NCBI GenBank assembly: GCA_037903475.1 | Contig: JBAJFG010000019.1 | Span: 6,137,001-6,201,000 of the forward strand | Direction: 5' to 3' | Source: Ancylostoma caninum | Taxonomy: Eukaryota; Nematoda; Chromadorea; Rhabditida; Ancylostomatidae | DNA length: 64,000 nucleotides | Shown: positions 32,970 to 45,136 of the stretch, in pieces | How positions within the stretch are numbered: the first letter of the stretch is position 1 | How the letters are laid out: the number at the start of each line of letters is the position of its first letter | The notes under the pieces: model-generated | The model's input: the letters and a program-made list of their open reading frames with translations, nothing else | What the model was told of the DNA's origin: nothing | Database searches by the model: none | Program-made: the position numbers and the translations under genes

Positions 32970-34135
32970 CGATTCTCACAATTGAACGAAGTACAACAAA
33001 TTGGATAAGGAGTACGTGCATTTGTGCATAAGCGACGGCTTCGAGGTGTGATCTAAAAAACTGCTAAATGCAAAAATTCAACAATTTTGGGATGCTCAAA
33101 AAAAGCTAGCGAACAAGCAGGAGGAATCATCAATCACCACAAGTAGAAAGACTCGCCCTGATGACCTCTTATAGGGTAAAAAAACGAGTGATGCGAGTCA
33201 AAACGCCTGCTTCCTATAGGGAAATCACGTTGTAGCCGAAAAGACCACTCAAGATTGATTTATGTTGCCCCAACGCGAGTGGGGCCCATCCGCGGGGTGG
33301 GGGAGCCTACCTGTGATGGAGGAGTTGTCCCTATCGTATCTCATTCATATCCACTGTCTCTATCCCATAACTGAACTCTCGCCGTTCACATTACTTCAAC
33401 ACTTGGAAAAATGCAGGAACCTACTTAACAATTTCAAGTTATTGGTCATACCATTCTACAAAAGAAACTTTTAGATTTAAGTTCTCAACATTGACTTTCG
33501 AAGAATGGTTCTTGGCTGACATGCGGTTTGATCTACAGCTCCTGCTCACTTATTGTCGTGGAACGAAAAGAACACGAACACAAGTGCTTCGAACATTTTT
33601 GACGAAGTTACTGCGGGTATTGCATGTTCCATGTCAACACAACACACTAAGAGATCAAGCCGAACATAACGAATAGGAAGAGTAAACGAGAAAACGAACA
33701 GTTTTGGCTTGTTAATTGAGGTCACTATGCATCACGGATAATGTTTGTAGCAATTGCAAGCCCTATTAGCCTCCACTAACATTAAAGAGAGTGGTGAAAG
33801 ATAAACAGAACATACTAGAAGCAATGGAAGTTTACGTAGACGTGCACATCAGCTGAATAAAGAAGGTTTCTGATGCGATTTCAAGAGATGAAGGAAAGAG
33901 GTTGCGTGCTACCAAGTGCAAACGGAATGCAAATGCGGCATTCGTTTGGTACACCGGAAAAAGCGTGCCAAACATAACAGAATTCATCGAGGAAACGTCC
34001 AAAGTTGACTAGAGGGCTTCAAGCTGTCTGTCGGAGCAGAACAACGAAAAGTGAAGAAACTGAACCGACATAAGACTAGACTTGGATCTATAAATACTTG
34101 AATTTCTTTATGAAATCAGTTGCATAGGTGGAGTA
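32970..34135. other. No firm gene
   Basis: A plus-strand frame at 33491-33676 (TFEEWFLADMRFDLQLLLTY) looks protein-like but has no defined splice sites. A GC-rich patch at 33258-33320 interrupts AT-rich sequence. Nothing else recognised up to the Tc3-like element. Confidence 0.3.
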
Positions 34136-34140
34136 TACTA

Positions 34141-35720
34141 CAGTGCGTAACATAAATATACGGGCACCCCAAAAATTACCCTATCTGCTCTCGCACACAT
34201 TCCTGACAAACGCCACTGCTACCAGTAAATTCGGCGTTCCCGAAAACCTTATGCTACTTCATTCCGCTTTGAAAAGTGGAAAAAGAAAGTGTAACCGTGT
34301 AAATTAAGTGTTTGGTCCCATCTTCCAATGTATCATAATTATACGGGCACCCTCAGTAAAAAGTGAATAAAAACATTCGCCCATGCCGGAAGTCCTGTCT
34401 CAAATTTGAAATAAGTAGTGGCAAGTGTTCTTCAATTAGACTTACATTCCCACCAGGATAGGATCGTTCTGAGGCGGAAAAGGGACAGGTAAAGACAATG
34501 CATCATGAGGGGCTCCACAGCAGCAGGCTCGCCGTGCAAGTTCGTCGGGATTTGAGCACCATTGGCACTCTGGTGCAAGATTTTGGCTCCTGCAGTCAGA
34601 AACAAGGAACCTGGCAGGTCGAGGAAGCTGTCGTTGCAAGAACAACGTCGGGAAGGACGGATGTTTTTGAACCACTAACGGGGTTTTAGCCTTTTATCGA
34701 CTCCTATGTCTGGAATGATAGCATAGATGGTGATTATACGCAACAGCAGCATCGCCCGTTGTCATCTCTGACTTGCTTTTAGACTTATAGCGTTTCACAA
34801 AGTTCCAGGGCGGCAGCTTGCGAGACTGAACACGAAGACAGACTGGTCAAAAATACGCATATTTTTTTCTGAGGCTCCCGAAGACTAGAAATTGGGGTCA
34901 GGTGATGTTCTTTCGATGAAAAAAGTTTAACTTGTTTGTCTCAGATAGAAACATTTTCTGCTGGAGAGATCTATGCAGTTTGTAAGCAAACGGTACTTCA
35001 GAACTGGCATTGTTATGGTGTTGTGCGGCTTCTGTTAAGGAGGAGTGTTCGTCATCACTTTCGCTTTGACTCCAACGAACTCATCCGCTTTCCTGGAGGT
35101 GAACAGTGTCTGGCTCTTACCATATCTGAGCAAGCGCGATGGAAAGCCATTGATCTTACGGCAGGACAGCGCAATCATCTACATCGACCACTCGGGGTAG
35201 AAATGGTTTCAGTACCATAACGTGGTCGGAATGGCTTCGTTCATCTGCAATACCTCTTATTCTGACTGCAGAAGCCAAAATCTTGCACGAGAGTGCCAAT
35301 GGTGCTCGAATCCCGACGAACCTGCTTGGCGATCCTGCTACTGTGGAGGCCTTCATGGTGAATTGTCCTTACCTGCTCCTGTTCCGCCTTAGAATGATCC
35401 GATCTTAGTGGGATTGTAAGTCTAGTTGAAGAACACTTGTCTCTACTTATTTCAAATTTGAGACAGGAACCCCCGCATGAGTGAATGCTTTTATTCACTT
35501 TTTACTGAGGGTGCCCGTATAATTGTGATACATTGGAAGATGGTACCAAACACTTAATTTACACGGTTACACTTTCTTTTTCCACTTTTCAAAGCGGAAT
35601 GAAGTAGCATAGGGTTTTCGGGGGCGCCGAATTTACTGGTAGCAGTGGTGTTTGTCAGGAATGTGTGCGAGAGCAGATAGCGTAATTTTTTGGGTGCCCG
35701 TATATTTATGTTATGCACTG
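34141..35720. mobile_element. Tc3-like foldback transposon, 1580 bp with arms of about 440 bp
   Basis: Both ends read CAGTGC(G/A)TAACATAAATATACGGGCACCC and are flanked by TA, the Tc1/mariner target site. The complementary arms run 34141 to about 34605 and 35720 to about 35260, with mostly substitutions between them. Each arm contains the start of a transposase-like helix-turn-helix frame (HHEGLHSSRIAKQVRRDSST, then TLVQDFGFCSQ in the right arm). The centre has no recognisable catalytic domain. The internal motif ATACGGGCACCCTCAG near 34343 repeats the end word, as do double binding sites in long-TIR Tc elements. It is non-autonomous. Confidence 0.8.
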
Positions 35721-36084
35721 TATACGCTGTCCCACGTAGTATTCTGCTCGAGAGTGGATTATGCGTGTAAACACTTCTCGAGCGCGGGAAATTCGGCTTC
35801 TTTTGAAAACACTCCATTAGATTATGTCGAATTTTTTAACCCATTAACGACCGCGCGGCTCACCGGTGAGCCTCGTCCTTATTATCAAGTAGTGGACCCT
35901 ATTTTCGAACTATTTCGCAGTATTTCCACATGAAACGGGTACAGTACTTCCTGAAAAGGTCCCAAACAACTGTATTCAAGGAAGAATTCTCGTTAAATGC
36001 GACAAATATCATGAAAAGAATGGGATTTTGAAATCGAGAAAGATTGCTTTACATTTTTGTGCAAGAAAATATGTTCAAAAGATA

Positions 36085-37335
36085 TTAGGTGCGTGCAAAA
36101 GTTCCGGGGCAGTTGGTGGTATTTCACCGTTCAACGTCATTTTGCTCCTTGCGCTTGCGATATCCTGCAACGGTTTTCATGCATGCTGGTAGCCTAAAAC
36201 ATCTGCTGCCTATATCACTTTTGGCTCGGGTCTACGTCACAGCGTTGCTCTGTTTTGGGTGTAAAACCAATGCTATGAGCCGTGCAATAATTTGGGGGAT
36301 TTCGCTTTATGAAATCAAATCTAGACGATCAACAAGAGAAGGGACTCATAGCATCAATAATGCGTTTGTGGAGAGTATTTTCTCTAAGACGCCAGGCTGA
36401 GCGAAGATGAGAGCCTGGAAAATGCTTCACAAGCTGATCAGAGATCTGGTCATCGCAATGGCGCCAGGAAAAAGCAGGTTGAACCAGACCTTGTGCAAAG
36501 TGTGCAAGAGATTACGGGGAATTTAGTCAACAATGTCTCGTCACTTGAAGAAAATCGGTAAGAAGGAGAAGGTGACAAGATGGATTTTGCGTGAGTTGAG
36601 TGAAGAGCACCAACGTCCACACTGGCAAGTCTGCAGATATTCGGCCTTCAGATTATCTAACAATTCGTTTCATGGAAGGATAGTTATTGTTGATAGAGAA
36701 TGGGTCATGTGCGACAATCGGAGGAGGTCATCCCAAAGTTCGAGCTCCTGCCACCCGCCTCGAAAATGGCTGAACCATCACTACCTTCTTTTGAAAAATT
36801 TTTGCTCTTTCACGTCAGCAACGTGATTTATCTGCGAGGAATTTTCTTCAAACAAATGCACAATAATCGCCCTATAGTAGTTTCTCTCCCCTAATGTAAT
36901 CACGGGAAACTCTCAAGCATAGGGCCGACACAGGCGAAAATATGCGGTCTGATCCGGCTCTGAGATAATACAAACCGGCATGTTGCAGTGTCAACCGTGT
37001 AAAGAATAGGCCATTCATGCTTCGAAATTCTAGCCAAACCTGTCTTACTCCTTGTAACTGTCTCTAACAGACTACCCCCACTTCAACCTTCTATGGCTTT
37101 ACTTCCGCTCTAAAACTTTTAATGAACAAACCCTCCTCGAAAACGACGTGTGCCACTATTACAGGTGTAGACCTGTCAAATTTTTAGCTTCTGGAAAAAT
37201 CTTTTCTGTGCCATACTGGCAACATTACGCAGATGCCAATGCTTTTTGTTCTGAACTAAATTGCTGACCTTGAGTCAAGTTATGGCGTTTTGAAAAATTA
37301 GGTGGAACTGCCCCGGGACCTTTGCACACACCTAA
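36085..37335 (+). mobile_element. Full-length mariner of a third family, transposase decayed
   Basis: The ends TTAGGTGCGTGCAAAAGTTC (36085) and its inverted partner (37335) are flanked by TA on both sides. Transposase fragments on the plus strand read MSRHLKKIGKKEKVTRWILR, ELSEEHQRPHWQVC, then FHGRIVIVDREWVMCDNRRR, in which the first catalytic block of this lineage (TCDEKWILYDNRRR in relatives such as SETMAR/Hsmar1) is altered. A C-terminal trace, SKTFNEQTLLEND, lies near 37105-37160. Many stops and shifts. The ends are well kept, so the copy might still be moved by a transposase acting in trans. Confidence 0.8.
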
Positions 37336-37645
37336 TACATCTCCCACACAGAAAGAAGTTCGTTACATCATGCACTGCATCATTCGTCAAGCTAGAGCCA
37401 TACGAACGCATATACTCTCTGAACACTCCCTTTTAGCACTCAAAACATCTTTTAAAAACTTCTCTCGACCTCGATAAAATCCAGAAGCATTCAGATTCTC
37501 TCCTTTTCTGCTCCGATGATACCAGCTATCTTCTGGAACTAGATTTCAAACTATTTTTGCAAAAAAGTCTGCTTTGGCCCCAATTATCTCATGGTAACGC
37601 CGTGGGACTCCGCTGGCGCCGCACTCTAAGGAGCGTTTGTTTTAA

Positions 37646-37977
37646 AGGCAGTGTGTCACCTCCCTTCGTGAGCTGAAAATACCAACAGACTCTAGACCTC
37701 CTCGTCACGCTAATTCCAAAGATGTGCGTCAAAGCCCACAAAAATCACGAAAACCCCGTTTTAGGAGGGTCTGAAAGTGCAGTTCACGGACCACCTGGGC
37801 GGAGCGGTCCGTGGATGTGCTTCGACAAACTGTTACAAGTCCCGTCCCGAAAAACGTTTAAAAATAGGGTTTAAAGACCTTTTTGTAACATTTTAGGTAT
37901 ACCGTTAGATTCAGCATGTAGAGGAGATTCAGAATCTGGTGAAAGCTCAGACACGAAAACGAGGTGACACACTGCCT
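37646..37977. mobile_element. TTAA-flanked MITE, 332 bp
   Basis: TTAA then AGGCAGTGTGTCACCTC at the left, and the complement followed by TTAA at the right. Inverted repeats are about 17 bp, with partial pairing further in. No coding capacity. It is the complete short form of the family whose longer member is at 21329-22011, and it shares terminal words with the element at 61565-62024. piggyBac-type mobilisation is inferred from TTAA. Confidence 0.8.
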
Positions 37978-38380
37978 TTAAACGTCAGACATGCAAAAAT
38001 GCGCGCGGTGTCGATGGGTTGAAGAAATTTACCGCAATGACCACAGCTCTGATGCAAGAAAGCTGAGTAGGTACGTAGAACGAAAATGGCTGGTCAGAAG
38101 TTCGAGATAAAGGGAAGCAATCAGAGCTACGAAATGAAAAAAAGAATGAAACCACGTAAGAAATTAGAAAAGAATTTATTTTAGCACCTCCTTTCCTTTA
38201 TCGTTTGCTACGTAGCTTTGACAACCAGAGATTAGCACTTCCCCTTCTCTGGAAACAAAAGTTCCTTTGCATGCGTACCTGCCCTAGCTAGCGCTAAGCA
38301 CTTTTCGCTCCGTGATCATTCTCGTCAACGAACGATGGCCGAGCTTTAGAAAAAAAAAAACAAGAAATTTAGCGATACTA

Positions 38381-38784
38381 CGTAGAGATTCCATAGCTGG
38401 ATAACTCATGAGTGACATCTTCACATACATAGTGGGCATGACGTCACATGGGACACCTGAGCTGGACTGTTTTGACCAATGTGTCTTTGAGGAAGAAGAG
38501 CGAATAGAGCCTAAAGTAACAGGATTCTGAGCGAGGAGTGTACGACTGTTCACAATAGTGGATAAAAAACTTACTAAGGGTAATATGATGGGCCATGAGC
38601 ATTATCCTGAAGATGAGCGAAAAGATTGTTAGGGATGGGTTTAAGACCCATATCTAACATGCCGATTAAAGTTCGGACTCTCAAGTGGCACTACTACAGT
38701 GGGGTTTAGATTTTTTGTACGCTTTGGTGCACTCGCAATCGATCGCACGGCTCCTCCAAGTTTATGGAGTTCTGCTTTTGTTCA
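38381..38784 (-). CDS. Candidate exons of an unidentified gene
   Basis: Exon 38721-38784 (acceptor TTATGTCCTACAG) reads EQKQNSINLEEPCDRLRVHQ and S, exiting in phase 0. Exon 38575-38606 (acceptor CTCATCTTCAG) continues DNAHGPSYYP. It either ends at the TAG it runs into, or splices at GTAAGTTTTTT to a serine-rich exon 38381-38545 (RTLLAQNPVTLGSIRSSSSK). The phases agree for both options, but the second requires a 29-bp intron, shorter than expected. I favour the earlier stop. No family recognised. Confidence 0.3.
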
Positions 38785-39253
38785 CTGTAGGACATAACAG
38801 AACCTGGAACGTAAAGTATGTGAAGTTATTCTTCATCAGCTCACACAGACCAAGCGCAGCGTAGGGGAAACACTCAGAGGAACGCTTCCACTCAAGTACT
38901 GGAGAGCTCTTCAACACATGTACACACCTAGAACTTCAGTAGATTTAATGTGGAATTCTTGTGACAATAAAAGCTTTCCTTGGGAGCTTTACTCTCAACC
39001 AGGATGTTGGAGTTGTAACGCGGAAGTATGTACAACTTTCTTATTACTTGATCCTTTTCAAAATGCAGTGGCAGAGAATCAAGAGTGATGAATAGGCGAT
39101 GGAAAAAATTATGTAGTCTCCAAAATGGCACAAATCTAAACAAGTGGAGCAGACTAGAAGGGGGAGGGAGAAGAGGGAAGAGTAGGGTACTGTCCAAAAA
39201 GGAGAGCTGTATGGTTAGAATTTGTCTATCATAGCTGTTGGTTTTATGACCGA

Positions 39254-39643
39254 GTGTTTTTAGAAGCAAGTGTTCTAAATGTAGCGATAATGATGGAGAA
39301 CTGGAGACAAACTAATGTAAAAGTCTATCTATTTTACAATTATTTGCTTCTAAGAAAAAAACTAAGAAAATTAGCGACCCATTCCCGTGGGGAACGAAAA
39401 GAGATGTCTCCTCCGTTCGCCTCTGATCAAAACCTAAGCACCTCCCGAGGCGGAGGCTTCTCAAAAGAAGTCACTATTCAGAGCTTAGCGGATCTACTTG
39501 ATAGAGGATACTCGTGTGCACTTCGCTGGGGAAACGCAGTTATGCAAACAGTGAGCGCAGGCAACGGACTTATGATGGGAAGCGTTGAAGTACGTAGTCA
39601 AGAAAATGGTTTCTGCTCAAGGCCATTTAAAGCAGACCCCTGA
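39254..39643 (+). CDS. 129-codon open frame, possible exon
   Basis: From about codon 45 the frame looks protein-like: EMSPPFASDQNLSTSRGGGF, then VTIQSLADLLDRGYSCALRW. It ends within the first copy of a direct repeat, so the last residues are not coding in origin; GTGAGC near 39552 is a possible donor. No known domain. Confidence 0.25.
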   Translation: MFLEASVLNVAIMMENWRQTNVKVYLFYNYLLLRKKLRKLATHSRGERKEMSPPFASDQNLSTSRGGGFSKEVTIQSLADLLDRGYSCALRWGNAVMQTVSAGNGLMMGSVEVRSQENGFCSRPFKADP

Positions 39644-40040
39644 CTGGAGTCCGAACCATCCTCCATTTCCAAAGTACTTTTTTAAGGAGTCCCTCATACG
39701 ATAATTAGTTGAGTAACTATAACTAATTTAAACCATACAGCTTTCCTTTTTTTTCTTATGGACTGATTTGAAATTACAGCGATACCCGGAATCGCTGTAG
39801 CGATGAAAATGGAACACAGCAGAAGAGTTCACAGGAAAAAAAAGCAAGCGGAACATTGTCACAAGATTTATGGTTGTTGCCTATTCAGCAAGGGACAGAA
39901 CCCCACCTCCGGATATAGGTAGTTCTTCAACTTCGACACGGACCTTCAGATGCTTAAGAAGTAGCAGACCCGTGACTGGACTCCGAAACACCCTCCATTT
40001 CCAAAGTTCTTTTCCAAGGAATCCCTTACACGATATTGAT
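39631..40040. repeat. Direct repeat, two copies of about 75 bp
   Basis: A segment containing GACTGGAGTCCGAA, CCTCCATTTCCAAAG and AAGGAGTCCCTCATACGAT at 39631-39705 recurs with about one in six bases changed at 39966-40040. The copies are in the same orientation and about 335 bp apart. They may be flanks of a lost insertion or pieces of one repeat family. Confidence 0.65.
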
Positions 40041-40451
40041 CGATCGCATGTCTTGAGTACTTCCTAACACAGAGAGAGCCAGGGAATTGCTGAGAGCAAT
40101 AGATTTTCGAAATTTATTCCACCCTGTTTCCCAGTCAGATGTATTCCTCAAACGATATTTCAGGTGAACTTAATTTCAAGGAAAGACAAACCTAAGGAAG
40201 GCCATCTGTTATCGTGATTTTTGGCCACCTGTATGTCATCGTTATGCACTCTCGAAAATAGAACCTGAAGCAGTTCCATGAAAAATTATACGCGCGGGAA
40301 ATTCACAGATCCTCCCAACAAATTCAATTCCTTACTTCTGCGACAACGCAGCAGACCTCATGGTTTTTCAGTGTCCTGCTCAACATATTTTATTTCTGGA
40401 AGCATTGTACGTGGAAGAATGTGAACGCGACTGTGTCGAAACACGGGTAGG

Positions 40452-40536
40452 CAAGGAAGGCCGAGTGGATCAGGTGCTGCCCTAGAGCAGCGGTCCCTTC
40501 GTGCAGACGCTGAGTTGAATCCCACTCTCGCCCTCT
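40452..40536 (+). repeat. tRNA-like segment (pseudo-tRNA or SINE head)
   Basis: AAGGCCGAGTGGATCAGG matches the D-arm of tRNA-Leu/Ser, GCTGC...GCAGC could form an anticodon stem, and GAGTTGAATCCCACTC resembles the T-arm. The acceptor stem does not pair well and the T-loop is altered, so a functional tRNA is unlikely. It is probably a decayed tRNA gene or a tRNA-derived SINE. Confidence 0.4.
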
Positions 40537-40539
40537 GTT

Positions 40540-42490
40540 TCAAGCGATAAGTACATCTGCGAAGTCCTCTCGTTCTTATAATAATGACGTAGAAGCGAAA
40601 GAAAAACTCAGCATGGAGCTTCCACCAAAAGAGCAGCTTTGATAAAGAAACGTTGAATTCAATCTCCGGAATTATATAGATAGTTAGAAGAATAAGTATT
40701 AAAAATACACAATACTTCGATCGGAAAACCTTAGGTGCTGCCTAGGTATGGATGAACGAGCGGTACGTGTGCGGAAAACGCCCTTTCGAAAAGGCTCTTT
40801 TCAGCCGTAGATGAAAAAGCGCTCCAGAGTCATTCAGCCAAGTAGTTACACTACTAGCAAAGTGCTCTAGTACTATTGGAGCTTCCAAAAAGTCTAATAG
40901 CTCTGCAGGCGCAGGGATAGACGTTCGAGACTAGTCTGAGAAGGGAAAGGAGAACTTTGAGCGAGTGCTGACGCAAGCCGAAGTTCGCAACGTTTTCACA
41001 ACAGCATGATTTAGACGACCCCGGATGCTTTGGCAAGAATAGCGCCGCGCCTTTTTGTGGGTCTGATTAAATGTCCGATTCAGAGCGCAACTGATTCCTG
41101 ACCTTTCAGGACACAACTGAAAGATTCTGCAGTGTTTACTTGGTGTAGAGAAGCCATAGTACTCGAAAAGCATAAGCTGCTCACTGTCTAGACATATCCC
41201 TTTCAAGAAAGGCAATTTTATGAGCGGTTGTTCAAGGAACCTGTAGCTCTACGTCAGAATTGCATCCTATGCAGATTCGCACCCCTGAGACGTAGAACCA
41301 CTATTCAGTATGGTTCTACTCCACATAAAAACGCTCCGTTGAATCAAAATATTATCGGCAGTAGAGTAAAATTATTGCTTGCAACAGACAGCCTCGGATA
41401 CTTGATGGAAAAACACTCTTTAACTGGACACAGCTCGTTATTAGAGACAATTTTCGCCACGCAAATTCTCTTGGCGATGCTAAATGCTGCTAAATGTTTA
41501 CGTATCTGCTGAGATCTAAACGTTTTAAGAACTGTCTCACTAAAAAGGGTCCAAACTAGAACATGCCGTCTCTGACTTTGAATAAAGTACGGCATGAAGG
41601 AAACACTGTGTTCTTAGTACTTGAGGAGAAAACGAGGTTGTTAACAGCTGTAGTGGATAAAATTCAGGAGGCGGGGTAGGGGACTCATCTCCGTCAAAGC
41701 CTTCGTATTGGTCACGAATGGATTGAAAATTTATCATCATAATGGAGAAAGAAATGATAAAAGCTGAAAGAACGAATAACATAGCAGGAATGATTTTGAC
41801 GTGAAATGTCTGAGTTAGGCTCGAAAAAAACTCATTTCAGACTGAAGAGATTAATATTGGAAGCATGACGGATTTTCTTCCGAAATTCCTCAATGAATGA
41901 AAAAAGAGCGCCAAAACAGATGACTCCGTGACGTTCTCTATGGCTCATGGCATACCTCAAAGTGGGAATGTACTCGCAGCTATGTCAAGTCCTAGCAAAA
42001 AAAACTTTGTTTGTCCCAGAGCGTTGCTCTTCCATAAGTTCCCAAGCTTGGATCATTTTCAAATTAAAAAAAAAATTCAGGACTCCAACCAGTAGGACCG
42101 AATCGATCAGCTTAAGCACGCGTTCTGTAATTCGTATTGACTTTTTGACCAGTATCGAACCTAGTGCTGCAGACTTCATGGACCGCTAGACTTGCCCTAA
42201 CTCGAAAAACCCACTTTCCCCAGGAAAAATTTGAATAGCATCACTTCCAGAAAAATTATGAAAGAATTATGAGGGAGCGATGCAATATACACTGGACGAA
42301 TGCATTACGCGCGACTTTTTCGCAAAGGTCAGCAGAATTATCGAACAACTTCTCAAACTCATATTCCGTAAGGCCTGCTGCTAATCGCTTGCGCCTCAAC
42401 AGTTAATTTCCTATATGACAATGTTTTCATGTAAATGGAAAATGCTATGTGCGTCTCTCGAAGAGGCTTTGTATTGCTTTGTATTCTTCT
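40540..42490. other. No recognised gene
   Basis: Several frames of 80-95 codons overlap on both strands (for example 41228-41512 and 41344-41595) with no splice or domain support. No repeats noticed. Confidence 0.3.
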
Positions 42491-42493
42491 TCC

Positions 42494-43126
42494 TGGGCTG
42501 GGATAACGGAAACTTAATGGCAGTCTGGGGAGGGGGGGGGGGGACGTCTGATCCGACAGTACCTAGGAGCCTGCACTTCAAAGTCCTTTATTTTTTAATC
42601 GCATGTGCGTGTTTGAAACTGTCTTCATTCTATTTGAAAGGAAGTAGAAGTAATTTAAGCGATGTTTTTTTTTTCATGTTGGCAGGTCTCTCGCGTTAGG
42701 ATGTAAAAACATCGTTGCGTCTGATGTCAACTGAATGGTGAGGTAGGTGTAGGCTAGGCGAAGATTCTCCACTGTTTAAAATCACTTTGAAAAAGACTTT
42801 TGTAGACTAGTAGGAACACCATGTTGCTAATAACTCATTAGTTGCATTTAAAACAACTTTCATCCCATCGATCTTCTTCTTTTTTTCGGTTGAAAAACCT
42901 ATGTAGGCTCGCAATTCTTGTTTATTATCACAATATTGGCATGCTATCTAAACGCAGAAGTCAAAATCGTTGTTGTTGTTCTTTGAGAAGTAGATCTAGA
43001 TATCTTTTGAGAAGTACTTGAGGCGGATAATCTAAAGGACTTGGATGAGCAAGGCCCTGGGTACGGTTGGATCAGATGTCTCCCCCCACCTCCCCTGAAC
43101 TGTCATTAAGCGTCTGTAGGCTGGGA
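42494..43126. mobile_element. Foldback element with arms of about 95 bp
   Basis: The left arm 42494-42591 (ACTTAATGGCAGTCTGG, a G-run, GACGTCTGATCC, AAGTCCTTTA) is matched by the complement of 43032-43126, including the C-rich tract at 43081-43095. The 440-bp centre is AT-rich and non-coding. Target duplications were not identified, so the superfamily is unknown. Confidence 0.65.
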
Positions 43127-43342
43127 CTCCTGACACGTAAACTACGCAAACTAAAGGTGGTTGGCGTTGTTGGTTATCTCATAAATTGCGTAGTGTTAAC
43201 AGACGCTGAAAATGAAGTTGTTTGGTATCATTTTAGGTCTGACATTCCGATCAAATGACGTACGGCACAGCAACACATTAGAACTACCATACTGAAAAGT
43301 GCCATTAAAGCCGATAGAAAAATAAAGATCTTTTATAACATA

Positions 43343-43850
43343 CAGGGTTGGTCAAAAAATGGCAGCGAATAGAAAGCCCTCAGAAAAAGCAATTTGGAAT
43401 ACTCTCATATGATTTAAATATAATCATTGACTTATAGCGAACGTAAAACAAGACAACATCCAGAAATATCCTCCATCTGCTAGAAATCTAGAAATAAGAC
43501 ATCCATTGAAGTCACAGAACGTGGCACGCAAGTGTTCAAGGGTTTCACATTTTTTGGAGTGCTTTTTTGCCGATTCTCATCCTCTAGCGGTTTTTGAGCT
43601 AGCATGTATCCCGGATATCACGAAAAGTCACTGACCCAGTCAATGGAGTTCCCTTCAGTTGAGTGGCAACTCGGCAGAAACATTACTTCTAAAGATTAAT
43701 TGTTTTTCCAGTCCTAAACCAGACAGAGCCTCAGTGCTGGAGCACTGTCCGGGTAAAACGTCGGAAAAGACCTTCCAATTGAGCACGACTTTAAGATATA
43801 ACATAATTCTTTAAAAGATAGACACCTGATCGTATTTATGGCCCACCCTG
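43343..43850. mobile_element. TA-flanked Tc/mariner-type non-autonomous element, 508 bp
   Basis: The left end CAGGGTTGGTCAAAAAATGG and the right end (complement CAGGGTGGGCCATAAATACG) are imperfect inverted repeats flanked by TA on both sides. This matches the Tc1/mariner pattern of ends starting CAGGGTG. No transposase frame is present. Confidence 0.65.
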
Positions 43851-43852
43851 TA

Positions 43853-44395
43853 TAATGCATTTGGAGGAGGGAGCAGATATACTCTTTGATGAGCCATGCA
43901 TTGTAGACAACGACGATCACAACTTCTTTGACAACGGAGCTTATCAGAAAAGGAGGACGGATACAAGATCAGATGATCATGACTTACAATACTGCTCCCA
44001 ATCCTTGCAAAAAGGACGCGCGCGACGCACTAATACGTCGCAAAGCGTCTCTCCTTCGTAATTTTCTTAGAAGTAAAGATATCCAATTTTTTCTGAATAT
44101 ATGGATTCTCTGTGTTACAACGGATCGAACGATTCGTGAATTTCTCAATATTTTTTCAATATATTGTTCTCTATACCGCTCAAAAACACCACTACAAATT
44201 TAAGTAGACTTCCGCCTTGTACCTCACCGCTTTAATCCAGAGTGACCGAAATACTACATTTTTAATGGTATTTCCTGCAGAGTAAAAAGCACGATGTTGA
44301 AAAGTTCATGTACAGTAAGATTAGCCATGAAATGCACAATTTGGTTTTTCAATAAAAAACTGGAATTGTTTTCATTTTAAGGATGTTATGAAAGA
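43853..44395. other. Overlapping open frames, unproven
   Basis: Starting just after the TA-flanked element, two plus-strand frames are open: one begins MHLEEGADILFDEPCIVDND, the other contains APNPCKKDARDALIRRKASL. The compositions are protein-like but the frames overlap, so at most one can be real. No splice signals were fixed. Confidence 0.2.
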
Positions 44396-44399
44396 GCGA

Positions 44400-44620
44400 C
44401 GATCCACCGCTGTGATGAGGGTGCGCCGGCCCTCAGAAGTGGGGCAGACGGGTCCCATCGTGTGATAAGGGTGCGCCGGCGTCCAAAAGTGCGCGAACCC
44501 CTGGAGGGGGTCCATCGCTGTGATAGTTGTGCGTCGGCGCCCAGAAGTGGGGAAACGCCTAGAAGGGGGTCCAGCCGTGTAATAAGGGTGCGCCGACTTC
44601 CAGAAGTGGTGGAGTCAGTA
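44400..44620. repeat. Short tandem array, about four units of 50-59 bp
   Basis: The words GTGATAAGGGTGCGCCGGC and CAGAAGTGGGG recur with starts near 44411, 44461, 44519 and 44577. Units are diverged and GC-rich against an AT-rich background. This differs from the 60-bp minisatellite at 1.8-3.2 kb. Confidence 0.75.
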
Positions 44621-44624
44621 GATG

Positions 44625-45130
44625 AATAATGTGCATATTTGCCCTTTGTTCAGCCTCACAACCCCTCCTGTGTTCATCTTTCTCATTTGTGCCTGACCAT
44701 TCCTCGCCAACTTCTTTTATTTACTCAATATAAATTCTAAAGTTATATTGAAATTTCTTGTAGTCTGCTCAGTCTTCGTTTCGTGCATGAACCTTATACA
44801 AAAACTAAACATAAAAGTAGGTTTCCTCCTGCACTCATCAGTAAGGTGAAGGAAACCTTCTGAATAATGTTTATTAATTAATGTTCAATATGTGCACATA
44901 TTTTCAAAAATAGACTTACATAAATATTAGCTACTAAAACTTACATCTGGTTAGATTGATATAAACATCCAACCACATATAAGCAGTGTGAATAAAAAAT
45001 GAGTAGTACCAAGCGGAATATAATCAACAAGAAGATATTGATTATATGGCACTGCGTTTATTGGTTTAGAATTGTTTATTTGTAATAGATTATGACTAAA
45101 TGGATGTATTGCATGGCTGGAATAAATGGA
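44625..45130. other. AT-rich, no feature
   Basis: No gene or repeat recognised; very AT-rich sequence leading to the Tc3-like element. Confidence 0.4.
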
Positions 45131-45136
45131 TGTATA

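Noticed and set aside
40452..40536. Functional tRNA-Leu/Ser gene
   Set aside because: D- and T-arm words are present, but the acceptor stem does not pair and the T-loop deviates; kept only as a tRNA-like repeat.
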